DNA of 64,000 bases from Calothrix sp. CSU_2_0 (lineage in GTDB: Bacteria; Cyanobacteriota; Cyanobacteriia; Cyanobacteriales; Nostocaceae). The position numbers and the translations under genes were made by a program. Positions 39,784 through 48,774 of this stretch are shown here, one piece after another. Every line of letters starts with the position of its first letter. Position 1 is the first letter of the stretch. Below the pieces are notes generated by a model that ran no database searches, was not told where the DNA came from, and saw only the letters and a program-made list of their open reading frames with translations. Location of the stretch: NCBI GenBank assembly GCA_012034595.1, contig JAAUPE010000011.1, positions 1 through 64,000 of the forward strand, written 5' to 3'.

Positions 39784-41670
39784 CTAAAGACTCACAACTA
39801 CGCGAAAACCACATATCCGCAACCCACCATCAGACTCATTCCAACTGCGACTAGCACTGCGACACAAAACAGGGCTAAAACTCCAAGAACCACCACGTAA
39901 TACCCTACGGTTTTTATCACCATCCCATTCCCACACACTGCCATCATCAGGCGCGCCAATATAATTATTATGCCAGGGGTCAGCACACCATTCCCAAACC
40001 AGCCCGTGCATATCGTATAATCCAAAATTGTTCGCGAGTTCAAAACTTCCCACTGGGGTAGTTTCTCGACGAAATTTATTTCTCCCTTCTAATATCGCAC
40101 TGTCGCTACCACCACAATTTGCCAAGTCAGGTGTTATGGTTTCCCCAAAATGAAATGGTGTGGTTGTTCCCCCACGACAAGCATATTCCCATTCTGCCTC
40201 ACTTGGTAAACGATACTTACGTCCAGTTTTTTGGTAAAGGCGATCGCAAAATTCTTGGGCTTCATGCCATGATACATTTTCTACAGGGCGATTCACACCT
40301 TTAAATTTTGATGGATGCGGATTTAAAGCAATATTCACTTTGGGTAAGCCTGTCACAGCTCGCCACTGTGCCTGAGTAATGGGATATTTACTCATGCATA
40401 AGGTTTCAATCGTTACTAAATGGCGAGGACGCTCGTCAGCATCTCCTTCACTATCTTTAGAACCCATTAAAAAACTTCCACTAGGAAGCGATACCATTTC
40501 TAAGAAAATCCCGCTTCCTAAGTCTTCAGTAAAGAAACGTGCCATATTGCGTTCTTTAGAAATTTCTCTACCTTGGGTATCGACTGTGAGGACATCAAAT
40601 TCAAAAGAATAAAATGCAGGAACTTTTAATAGTTCTTGAGATTGAAAAGCTGGTTTAGAAGGTGGATTTTTAGTAAAAGTATTATTAGGTTGAGATGGTT
40701 GTGGTGATTCTACTTGGGGAATTGTCACCCTGCCAAAAAAATTCGTAAAATTACTATTATTTAAATCCTGTAAAACTTCGATTGCCGATTGATACCTTTC
40801 TCGAACTAAATTTTTTAGTAGTTTATCTAAAACATATCCTAATTGTTCGCTGACTCCTAAATTGCTCTGGCTCAAAATTTCCCGCCAAAGCCACTGAGCA
40901 TTAATAGCATCATAAAGTGGATCGTACATATTTCCATATTTATCTTGCTGCGGCAAACATCTTGTTAATAACCGCACGCAAGTTACACCCAATGAATATA
41001 AATCACTGGCATGACAAGCAAAACCAGCCATTTGTTCGCTAGGTGCATAACCAATTGTATAAATTACCGTTGCTTGTCTGGCAATACTCGCTTGTGTAAT
41101 TTGTTTTGCTCCACCAAAATCAATTAATACCAACCTGTTATCACCATGACGACGAATAATATTTTCAGGTTTGATATCTCTATGAATCACATTCCGGGAA
41201 TGAATGAAGGCAATAACTGGCAAAATATCGGTTAATAACTGCCTGATTTTTGCTTCATTAAATGAAGATGTTTGTAGCTCCTTAAATAAAGTTTCCCCCT
41301 CAATAAATTCTTGTACCAAATACAAACTTGCTCCTTGCTCAAAATAAGCAAGCAGTCGAGGAATTGAAGGGTGATTTTCACCTAATTCATAGAGTCTAAA
41401 TGCCTCCTCTTTAAATAGTTGTGCAGCTTTAGCACGTGATGCAGTTCCCTGCACTTGCGGGAAAAATTGCTTAATCACGCATGGAGCATCAAGTCGATCG
41501 GCATCTTCTGTGGCATAGGTTTTGCTAAAACCACCCTCTCCTAACAGCCTCAAGACGCGAAAGCGGTTTCGCAGCAAGTCGCCAAAGTTACTTTGTCCAC
41601 AGGCATTACAAAATTTATTTTCGTCTGCGTTGAAGGGGTTAGAGCAATTGGGATTTTGGCAGATTCGCAT
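39784..41670 (-). CDS. Zinc-ribbon Ser/Thr kinase fused to FGE/C-type-lectin-like domain
   Basis: A 628-residue paralogue of the DGR target. An N-terminal zinc ribbon (CQNPNCSNPF...FCNACG, residues 4-24) precedes the kinase domain (GEGGFSKTY, HRDIKPENI, IDFGGAK), then a Pro/Gln linker without a clear membrane helix, then an FGE-fold domain (SGSFLMGSKDSEGDADERP, RLPSEAEWEYACRGG, GLVWEWCAD). The last 40 residues align with the variable region of the DGR target (RGGSW...CRSASR...GFRVV), but the DNA differs from the TR at many non-adenine positions, so it is not a current target of that TR. Probably a regulatory kinase with a ligand-binding domain. Confidence 0.88.
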   Translation of the reverse strand: MRICQNPNCSNPFNADENKFCNACGQSNFGDLLRNRFRVLRLLGEGGFSKTYATEDADRLDAPCVIKQFFPQVQGTASRAKAAQLFKEEAFRLYELGENHPSIPRLLAYFEQGASLYLVQEFIEGETLFKELQTSSFNEAKIRQLLTDILPVIAFIHSRNVIHRDIKPENIIRRHGDNRLVLIDFGGAKQITQASIARQATVIYTIGYAPSEQMAGFACHASDLYSLGVTCVRLLTRCLPQQDKYGNMYDPLYDAINAQWLWREILSQSNLGVSEQLGYVLDKLLKNLVRERYQSAIEVLQDLNNSNFTNFFGRVTIPQVESPQPSQPNNTFTKNPPSKPAFQSQELLKVPAFYSFEFDVLTVDTQGREISKERNMARFFTEDLGSGIFLEMVSLPSGSFLMGSKDSEGDADERPRHLVTIETLCMSKYPITQAQWRAVTGLPKVNIALNPHPSKFKGVNRPVENVSWHEAQEFCDRLYQKTGRKYRLPSEAEWEYACRGGTTTPFHFGETITPDLANCGGSDSAILEGRNKFRRETTPVGSFELANNFGLYDMHGLVWEWCADPWHNNYIGAPDDGSVWEWDGDKNRRVLRGGSWSFSPVLCRSASRSWNESDGGLRICGFRVVVSL

Positions 41671-42454
41671 GGTTGTTGAGGTATTGCATCTTGTCCAAAG
41701 TTAGCCCCAATATTGAGATGATTGAAAGCTGCTACGTTTGCTATTAAACAAGAAATTTATGTATAGTTAATTTTAGCGATTTAGGAATTGTGTATAAAAC
41801 AGTCGGAAGGAATTTTCCTAGTATCAATATAACTGCCTCGCTTATCCTATACAGCCGTTTTCCTTAAGTAAATACAGACATTGTTTAAATTTGCATGTTG
41901 TAGTTTGGTAGACATTTTGGATACAAATGAAAAAAATAATCTTTCATTTGGTTTTCGGGCTTTTCAATATTAAGTAAATATGGGCGCACTTTATTTCTAT
42001 TATAGGGCGAATACTATCTTAAGCTTGACAATAATGTCAAGAGAATATCTCTGAAAATTCCATTTAATTTATAATTAATTTATGTTTAATTTATGATTTA
42101 AAATTAGACATGTTCAACTCAGTATATAAAAAGCAACTAGTCATTAAAATTATAGAGGTACAAATCTTGCCATTGGAGAGTATTTTTGTAACGAAGTTTG
42201 GGCGATATATTGGGTTGATTGGTTATTTTTGATTAAGAATTAGCTGTAGAGATGTCATAAATCAATGATTTCCCCAAATGATATAATGTTTGGATTAGAA
42301 CAGTTATGAAAGCTGTAAATTACAAACAATTTATTCAGAGTTTTCTGATACAGCAAATTGCAATTATATGAGGTACAGTCAAACAATCTAAAAGCCATAT
42401 ATAAAACTGTTTTACTTCTGACTACTGTACCCCCTGAAATCGGACTTTTACTGT
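41671..42454. other. 784-bp AT-rich intergenic region
   Basis: No coding region is supported apart from the dispersed repeat at 42350-42407. It separates the divergent kinase-FGE gene and the small Cys-rich gene and must hold their promoters. Confidence 0.55.
42350..42407. repeat. Dispersed 57-bp repeat, copy 2
   Basis: Matches 10011-10067 with about six or seven changes (shared phrases gcaattaNatgaggta, gtcaaacaa and aaaagccata). It lies about 50 bp before the small Cys-rich gene. Confidence 0.7.
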
Positions 42455-42667
42455 ATGTCTAATCAGCAATTATCACCATGTAAAAATATCTGCAATGAAT
42501 GTATTTTTCATGCTTTAGTAGAAGATTTTACAGAATGTCTTAATCCTGATGAATTGGGTGTAAATTGTTCGACTGTCGTTTTTTGTAGTTCATTCCAACC
42601 TACACAACAAATTGATAGTCCTTGCGTATCCTTTGGTGAAGATAATGATGAAATGGTTGTATGTTAA
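42455..42667 (+). CDS. Small cysteine-rich protein
   Basis: A 70-residue protein with seven cysteines in CKNICNEC, ECLNPDELGVNC and VVFC contexts and an acidic tail ending in C. The spacing suggests a metal site or disulfides. No family is recognised. No strong ribosome-binding site is visible. It converges with the DICT histidine kinase (46 bp between stops). It may be a real small gene; the Cys pattern is the main support. Confidence 0.55.
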   Translation: MSNQQLSPCKNICNECIFHALVEDFTECLNPDELGVNCSTVVFCSSFQPTQQIDSPCVSFGEDNDEMVVC

Positions 42668-42713
42668 GTATAAGTCACGATAAACTTACGGCTCCCTATG
42701 GGATAAGCCGAAT

Positions 42714-44123
42714 TTAAGGCGTTCGGCATATCGCAAGTTGGACTACAAAGGTAGAACCCTCTGTTTGCTTACTTTTGACCGAAATCGAACCTCCGCAACG
42801 TTGCAGATATTGCTGAACAACAGTTAAACCCAATCCCGCACCACCTGATTCTTCTGCGATTGGTGGACGAGTACTGTAAAAACGGTCAAAAATTTTCGAT
42901 ATTTCACTTTCGGCAATTCCCACACCAGTATCACGAACTTCCAGTAAGATATAGTCCCCTTGTAATCTCGCTTTCACCCAAACTTGACCACCATTAGGTG
43001 TAAATTTGATACTATTACCCAATAGATTAATTGCTATTTGCTTAAGTCCACCATGAACAAACCAAACTGGTGGTAAATCAGTCGGTACAGTATAAGCAAG
43101 CATAATCCCTTTTTCTTGAGCGATCGGCTGATAAGTACTCACAACCCCAGGAATAATATCAGAAAGGTGTACTGGTTCAAAATTAGGATATTTTAAGCTT
43201 CGCTCCAATTCGACCAACTCAAGCACACTAGTAATGAGAGAATTTTGGCGATCGCACTGGGAATGTAGCATTTGTAAATACCTTTGTCGCTGGGGTGGTT
43301 TGAGCGCAGGAGAATTGAGCAGTGACAAAGCCGTTTTCATGTGGGTTAGAGGTGTACGTATCTCCTGACATACATGATTTAAATAAGCATCTTTTTCTTG
43401 GAGGGTGACACGAAGATGTTGATTTTGCTGTTGCAACTTACTCAAACGCAACTTTGTCCGCTTGCGGTGGATTTCTTCCTGTTGTTGCATTTGTCGAACC
43501 AGCAAACTGTTCAAAATAGCGGGTTCGGGTATACCTGCATCAATAATTGGCTGGATTGACGGAAGTTGTGTAAAAGCTTGTTGAAAGCTTTCCACCACAT
43601 GTCCAACCAATTTACTCTCAAACGATGTCATTGCGACTAACAATGGTTTGGGTTTTGTATTTGCCCTTAAAGATTTTTGCTTTTTGACACCCCTAGATGG
43701 ACGTATAGCCACAATTAAACTGGAAAATTGCGGAGATAAAACCATCCAAAAATATTCCCGTTGTAATTTATCTGACGGAAAATATATCGGTACATGCAAA
43801 GAAGTCTCCGAAACTCCATTTACCAGGTTTTGTGATTGCGGTACTCCCAAATGGCAAGTGTAAATTTTTGCAGATGCATTCGCTTTTTGTTGATAGCGCA
43901 ATAACTCCGACTGCCAAATATTTCCTGCTGGTAGCTTTGCCCATACCGTCGCTGGTATTTGCTGCTCAATCAAGATGTCGATTTGCGATCGCACCATTGC
44001 TAGTAATGTCGCTGGAGATACGGACGAAGGTTGACAGATGTTTTCACTAGTTGCAATTAACTGATACAAAGATAAATCTTGAGCTAGAGAGACATTCATG
44101 GGCAAAGGAGTTTTGGGAGACAT
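42714..44123 (-). CDS. DICT-domain histidine kinase with degenerate H-box
   Basis: A 469-residue protein. The N-terminal 200 residues match the DICT sensory domain found with cyanobacterial two-component and cyclic-di-GMP proteins (MVRSQIDILIEQQIPATVW). A basic coiled coil (RKRTKLRLSKLQQQNQHLRV) leads to a HisKA-like region, then an intact HATPase: N-box NLLGNSIKFTPNGG, DTGVGIAESEISKIFDRF, and GGAGLGLTVVQQYL. The H-box reads VCQEIRTPLT, with Gln where the phosphoaccepting His of HE[LI]RTPL belongs. It is cytoplasmic, with no membrane helices. It may be a non-phosphorylating partner kinase, or use another His; this is inference. Confidence 0.85.
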   Translation of the reverse strand: MSPKTPLPMNVSLAQDLSLYQLIATSENICQPSSVSPATLLAMVRSQIDILIEQQIPATVWAKLPAGNIWQSELLRYQQKANASAKIYTCHLGVPQSQNLVNGVSETSLHVPIYFPSDKLQREYFWMVLSPQFSSLIVAIRPSRGVKKQKSLRANTKPKPLLVAMTSFESKLVGHVVESFQQAFTQLPSIQPIIDAGIPEPAILNSLLVRQMQQQEEIHRKRTKLRLSKLQQQNQHLRVTLQEKDAYLNHVCQEIRTPLTHMKTALSLLNSPALKPPQRQRYLQMLHSQCDRQNSLITSVLELVELERSLKYPNFEPVHLSDIIPGVVSTYQPIAQEKGIMLAYTVPTDLPPVWFVHGGLKQIAINLLGNSIKFTPNGGQVWVKARLQGDYILLEVRDTGVGIAESEISKIFDRFYSTRPPIAEESGGAGLGLTVVQQYLQRCGGSISVKSKQTEGSTFVVQLAICRTP

Positions 44124-44344
44124 GGGCAGGAAATATACAAGTATAAAGCAATAAATAATACTGCTTTACATTTTGCACTGTAAATGTTCGTTATATTACA
44201 TATTTTTGATAAAGTCGCGAAAAATTGAGTATTTATTTTTAGATTTTGGGAGAAAGGCAGGAGACAATTGGGAATTGTTTTACAAGTTTCTATGATGTCG
44301 CTCAATAAATTTCACGTTTAACCAATCTTTCCACACCATGCGGT

Positions 44345-44460
44345 TGTAGAGACGTAGCATTGCTACACGAATGTGCCGAAGAGAAGTTTTGTGGACGGAA
44401 ACCGTCCACAAAAACTTCTCCCCGTGGCAAAGTTTCGCGGCAACTTCGCTGTTTCTACAG
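44345..44460. repeat. Palindromic repeat (TGTAGAGACGTAGCA family)
   Basis: An outer unit begins TGTAGAGACGTAGCATTGCTAC and ends in a T-rich CTACAG arm. Inside, GAGAAGTTTTGTGGACGG (44381-44398) pairs with the complementary segment at 44402-44420. Related units occur at 50468, 52702, 56861 and 58992. The rest of the gap 44124-44647 holds no convincing gene. Confidence 0.75.
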
Positions 44461-44647
44461 GATTGTGGATGTATACATAACCATCAAAATAAAATTGATA
44501 GACCACTAAAGAATTTGAGCAGGTTTTGGGCACTTTGGAGTCTTGCTTGTGCCTGGGCTATATTTTGGGGACGTTCACCATTTTATTTATACAAACCATC
44601 TATAAAACTTAAGCTAACATATCACCTATTATCCTCATGAAAGAACT

Positions 44648-45772
44648 ATGACAAAAGAACTCATCACACAGCCTAGAGAATGCCCATTATTTATTGCCGA
44701 ACAATTCGCCCGTCAGAGTAAAATTACAGAAGCGATCGCATTTGGAAGTGGTAATATCAATGACACTTTTCTGGTTGCCGTAGATACTCCTGGCGAACCA
44801 TATTTTATCCTACAACGCATTAATACAAAGGTTTTTAAACAACCTCAATTAGTAATGCAAAATATGCGTTCCCTCACCGAACATGCTTGTCAAAAGCTAC
44901 AAAGTATGAATTTAGACCGTCGTTGGGAAGTACCTCGTGTGCTATTAACCAAGGATGGTTTCGACCATTGCAGCGATGCAGAGGGTTCATTTTGGCGAGC
45001 AATCAGCTATATTCAAAATTCCCAGTCTTTTGATACCATACAGACAATTCAACATGCCAAAGAAGTTGGTTATGCTTTAGGTATGTTCCACAATCTAATT
45101 GGTGATTTATCACCCGCAAGTCTTGCCGATACCCTTCCAGGATTTCACATTACACCAGGCTATCTGCAACAATACGAACAAACTTTATCTTTACATACCG
45201 ACACTAACATTTCTGCCGAAATCAAGCATTGCCTGCAATTTGTGAGCGATCGCACAAATTGGGCACATGTACTAGAAAATGCTCGAACAGAGGGTAAGTT
45301 GCCGTTACGTTTAATGCATGGTGACCCCAAAATCAATAATGTAATGTTCGATACTGAAACTAACAAAGCTGTAAGTGTTATTGACCTTGACACTGTAAAA
45401 CCGGGATTAGTACATTACGATATTGGTGATTGTTTGCGTTCTGGTTGCAATCCTGTAGGGGAAGAAGTTGAAGATTGGGAAAGCGTTTATTTTGATACTG
45501 ATTTATCTCAGGGAATACTACAGGGTTATCTTGCGATCGCAAAAGCATTTTTAACGGAAAATGATTATTTATATATATATGATGCAATTCGTTTAATTAC
45601 ATTTGAGTTAGGATTAAGGTTTTTTACTGATTATTTGGCAGGAAATATTTACTTTAAAGTAAAGCATCCAGAGCATAATCTTTTAAGGGCATTGGTGCAG
45701 TTTAAATTAACAGCAAGTATTGAATATCAAGAAGCAAATATTCGTCAGGTTATTAAGGATTTGCAGAGATAA
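44648..45772 (+). CDS. Phosphotransferase-fold sugar kinase (NahK-like)
   Basis: A 374-residue aminoglycoside-phosphotransferase-superfamily kinase. A nucleotide-binding N-lobe (GSGNINDTFLVAV, YFILQRIN) precedes the catalytic loop HGDPKINNVMFD and the metal-binding VIDLDTVKPG; YDIGDCLRSGCN follows. The pattern resembles N-acetylhexosamine 1-kinase proteins, but the sugar cannot be read from the sequence. It lies upstream of the DOMON-like gene in the same direction (116 bp), possibly co-transcribed. Confidence 0.78.
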   Translation: MTKELITQPRECPLFIAEQFARQSKITEAIAFGSGNINDTFLVAVDTPGEPYFILQRINTKVFKQPQLVMQNMRSLTEHACQKLQSMNLDRRWEVPRVLLTKDGFDHCSDAEGSFWRAISYIQNSQSFDTIQTIQHAKEVGYALGMFHNLIGDLSPASLADTLPGFHITPGYLQQYEQTLSLHTDTNISAEIKHCLQFVSDRTNWAHVLENARTEGKLPLRLMHGDPKINNVMFDTETNKAVSVIDLDTVKPGLVHYDIGDCLRSGCNPVGEEVEDWESVYFDTDLSQGILQGYLAIAKAFLTENDYLYIYDAIRLITFELGLRFFTDYLAGNIYFKVKHPEHNLLRALVQFKLTASIEYQEANIRQVIKDLQR

Positions 45773-45888
45773 TTACTAATTCAAAATCTGCCAATCAACA
45801 GAATTATTATTTTTCTCATAAGTCAAGCATCCAAATTAGAGAATTTTGAATTTTCTCCCTAATTAAAACTAGAAACTTTAAACAAAAA

Positions 45889-46434
45889 ATGGAACACACT
45901 TTTTCTCTACAACCTTTTTCTACGACAGAAACTCTACCAAACATCAAAATTACAGGTAATCTTGCCAGAAATGAAAATTTACTAATCATTAGTTTTGCAC
46001 TTACAGGGAATATTACCGAAGTTGAAATTCCATCACCATCAGATAACCCAACACGAAAAAATCAACTTTGGGAACAGACATGTTTCGAGTTCTTTATTGG
46101 AATTAAAAACTCACCTCGCTACTGGGAATTTAATCTTTCCCCTACCGAAGATTGGAACCTTTACAGTTTTGACGGGTATCGTCAAGGAATGCAAGAAGAA
46201 ACTGCATTCTCCACACTCCCATTTAGTATTTATCAAAGTGATGATTGTTTCGCGATCGCATTAGATTTTGACTTAAGTAAAATTATCCCTAACGAACAAG
46301 TCTTAGATGTTGCGATCGCATCTGTAATTCAATCTAAAAATAACCAAATAACTTATTGGGCATTAACTCATTGCGCTGAAGAAGCTGATTTCCACCAACG
46401 TAGTAGCTTTATTTTGGATTTAGCAGTTTCTTAA
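45889..46434 (+). CDS. DOMON-like domain protein
   Basis: A 181-residue soluble beta-sandwich protein without a signal peptide. Motifs IPSPSDNPTRKNQLWEQTCF, EFFIG, YWEFNLSPTEDWNLYSFDGY and ALTHCAEEADFHQRSSF fit the DOMON-like family common in cyanobacteria. DOMON folds bind sugars or heme; the ligand here is unknown. The upstream sugar-kinase-like gene makes a carbohydrate link plausible but unproven. Confidence 0.8.
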   Translation: MEHTFSLQPFSTTETLPNIKITGNLARNENLLIISFALTGNITEVEIPSPSDNPTRKNQLWEQTCFEFFIGIKNSPRYWEFNLSPTEDWNLYSFDGYRQGMQEETAFSTLPFSIYQSDDCFAIALDFDLSKIIPNEQVLDVAIASVIQSKNNQITYWALTHCAEEADFHQRSSFILDLAVS

Positions 46435-46469
46435 TGATATCCTCTGCAAAGTTTTGCGGAAGAATAATC

Positions 46470-46525
46470 TCCCGCAAACTTCTCTCTGCGAACCTCTGCG
46501 TAAACCTCTGCGCTACTCTGCGTTT
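46470..46525. repeat. Tandem CTCTGCG repeat
   Basis: Four CTCTGCG units in about 50 bp (ctctctgcgaacctctgcgtaaacctctgcgctactctgcg), a common noncoding repeat in filamentous cyanobacteria. A single related unit follows ispE at about 29600. Confidence 0.6.
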
Positions 46526-46681
46526 AAAAATTAAATATTTGCCTCTTTTGGTGGATATTCTCATCTTTACTTTATAAATTATAATACCTAGCTGGGTTAT
46601 GACTTATATCTGAATTTATCTCACGTGGAAGTGCAGAGAAGAATATAAAATTATAAATACACAAATATATAGAAAACACTT

Positions 46682-48460
46682 ATGCAAACGAGCGAGCAAC
46701 CAAAGAAAGCGAATAATCCCCTTGCTAAATTTGAAGGATTTTTCATTCAAATGGTAATGCCAGGATTAGAAGCAAAATGTGGGGAAATAGTAGCCCAATC
46801 CCTGGGTTCCAATTGGCAAATTAAACCAATCGGTGATAATAATACAGAATTTGAAATAACCCTCAACGATGACGCTTTATCCGCAAAACAAGCTTGGGAC
46901 AAAAGTTACGAACTGCGATCGCAACCTGGTATTATCGATGCCGAACCATTGTTTACCGTTCCCATCACCCAAAATCAGAACTGGGACGAACAATTAAAAC
47001 CCCAGCTTCAACAATCAGAAAATCAAGCAAATCAAGTATCTGAAGATGCTGAAAACCCCGATTGGAGCCTAAAGCAACTTCGAGTCTTTGAAACATGGCA
47101 GCGTTTTTTCCCCGATGCCAATAAATTACCAGGGGATGGCATAATTATTGGGCATCCCGATACCGGATACACACCACACCCAGAAATAATTAATAACTTA
47201 CTCACAGCAGAAGGTTTCGATTTCCTCAAAAATGATAACGATCCAACCGATGAGTTGCAAAAGTCAGGGGGAGAAGTTATCAATAATCCCGGACATGGGA
47301 CATCAACTGCTAGCGTTATTGTTAGTCCCCAATCCAAACAAGCGAATTATTCTAACGGCAAGTATGTTACAGGGGTTGCCCCAGGTGCAAAAATAATTCC
47401 CCTGCGTGTAACATATTCAGTCGTACTTTTAAGCATTCGCAATCTTGCAGAAGCAATCGAGTACGCAGCAGATAACGGGGTACACATACTCACAATTAGC
47501 TTAGGTGCAGGTTTTCCGAATCAGCGTTTGCGAACCGCGATAATTTATGCTCAAAAACGAGGTGTAATTATTGTCGCAGCATCGGGGACATCGGTTCCTT
47601 ATGTAGTTTATCCTGCGGCATACGATGAAGTCATTGCTGTCACAGGTAGCACAGTAGAGCGTAAAATTTGGTGGGGGGCAACGACTGGGAAACAAGTAGA
47701 TGTGGTAGCACCTGGAGCTTCGGTTTGGTACGCTAAAACTCGCAAGCAAGAGAATAGCGATGAATTTGAGTACAGTATCGAAAGTGGTGAGGGAACTTCA
47801 TTTTCTGCGCCATTTGTAGCAGGTGTAGCAGCTCTGTGGTTGTCATATCATGGACGAGATAATTTAATTGAACGCTACGGAGTAGAAAAAATTCCCTTTA
47901 TTTTTAATCAATTATTGCGGGATAGTTGTGATAAATTTCCGACGTGGAAACCAAATAAACATGGTACGGGTATTGTCAATGCCGAGAAGTTACTTGATGC
48001 ACCTTTACCTGATAGTGTGAATCGCTCGATTATTGCACCAGGTATGGCATTGCAACAGTATTCGTCTGTAGATAGGGGTGAAATCAATACTTTTACCCAT
48101 TTATTTGAATCCCAATTATCAACAACTGAATCAGCAAATAATTTTCTTTTTCGAGATGATGGCAAGTTGAGTGCTAGTCTTTGCCAAATATTACAAGTCA
48201 GCGAAGCCGAATTGCCACAACGTTTGAAAGAGGTGGGGCAAGAATTAGCTTTTTACTTAACAACTAATCCCGAACTTTACCAGGAATTTGCAGACAGTTT
48301 GCATAGTCAAGAGTCAGCTTTAAAACCACCATCAACCCAATTCAAAACGATAGAAAATAATTCATTGAGTAAGACAAATTCGATGCGTGCGATGTTATTA
48401 AAACAGGGAATTTCTGAAGTTTTTAAAAATAAGATAGAGAACAAATTGCCGGAAAATTAA
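46682..48460 (+). CDS. Subtilisin-like serine peptidase (S8 family)
   Basis: A 592-residue peptidase. The catalytic triad is intact: Asp160 (GHPDTGYTPHPEI), His205 (GHGTSTASVIV) and Ser373 (EGTSFSAPFVAGVAALW). The first 120 residues act as an inhibitor-like propeptide (LAKFEGFFIQMVMPG...LSAKQAWDKSYEL) rather than a secretion signal; no signal peptide is visible, so it may be intracellular or use an unknown route. The C-terminal 150 residues are an unassigned extension. It is a single gene. Confidence 0.9.
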   Translation: MQTSEQPKKANNPLAKFEGFFIQMVMPGLEAKCGEIVAQSLGSNWQIKPIGDNNTEFEITLNDDALSAKQAWDKSYELRSQPGIIDAEPLFTVPITQNQNWDEQLKPQLQQSENQANQVSEDAENPDWSLKQLRVFETWQRFFPDANKLPGDGIIIGHPDTGYTPHPEIINNLLTAEGFDFLKNDNDPTDELQKSGGEVINNPGHGTSTASVIVSPQSKQANYSNGKYVTGVAPGAKIIPLRVTYSVVLLSIRNLAEAIEYAADNGVHILTISLGAGFPNQRLRTAIIYAQKRGVIIVAASGTSVPYVVYPAAYDEVIAVTGSTVERKIWWGATTGKQVDVVAPGASVWYAKTRKQENSDEFEYSIESGEGTSFSAPFVAGVAALWLSYHGRDNLIERYGVEKIPFIFNQLLRDSCDKFPTWKPNKHGTGIVNAEKLLDAPLPDSVNRSIIAPGMALQQYSSVDRGEINTFTHLFESQLSTTESANNFLFRDDGKLSASLCQILQVSEAELPQRLKEVGQELAFYLTTNPELYQEFADSLHSQESALKPPSTQFKTIENNSLSKTNSMRAMLLKQGISEVFKNKIENKLPEN

Positions 48461-48471
48461 ATTACTAAAAA

Positions 48472-48609
48472 CTAAAAACTTGCCACTAATTCCTGCAAAA
48501 CTTCATATCCATCGCGGAAAACTGACCAACCATCACCCACCAAAACCACTTTTACCTTACTTAAATGCCCTAAGGGACTTACAGAAAATAAAATATCCCA
48601 ATCATAGAT
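48472..48609 (-). pseudogene. Possible C-terminal gene remnant
   Basis: A 45-codon open frame without a start. It encodes protein-like sequence (DWDILFSVSPLGHLSKVKVV, then VGDGWSVFRDGYEVLQELV) and stops at 48472; an in-frame TAA at 48610-48612 cuts it off. No family is recognised. It may be the tail of a deleted gene, or chance. Confidence 0.3.
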
Positions 48610-48774
48610 TTATCTATAACTTGTAAGTAAGGATGGGAAAACCCCATCCCTACAATACTTTCTGTTTTTACCCCTAACTCCTGTACTTCCAAATTAAAAA
48701 ATAATTCACAGGAATGATGTTAAGGAGACGCGATCGCATTAAACTAGTACGGTTGCACTCTCACATTTGTTAGA

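Noticed and set aside
39784-39910. C-terminus of the second kinase-FGE gene as a VR of this TR
   Set aside because: Mismatches to the TR are not limited to adenines and include third-position silent changes.
44371-44640. An 89-codon + frame over the palindromic repeat
   Set aside because: Its first half translates repeat sequence and its second half shows no family-like pattern.
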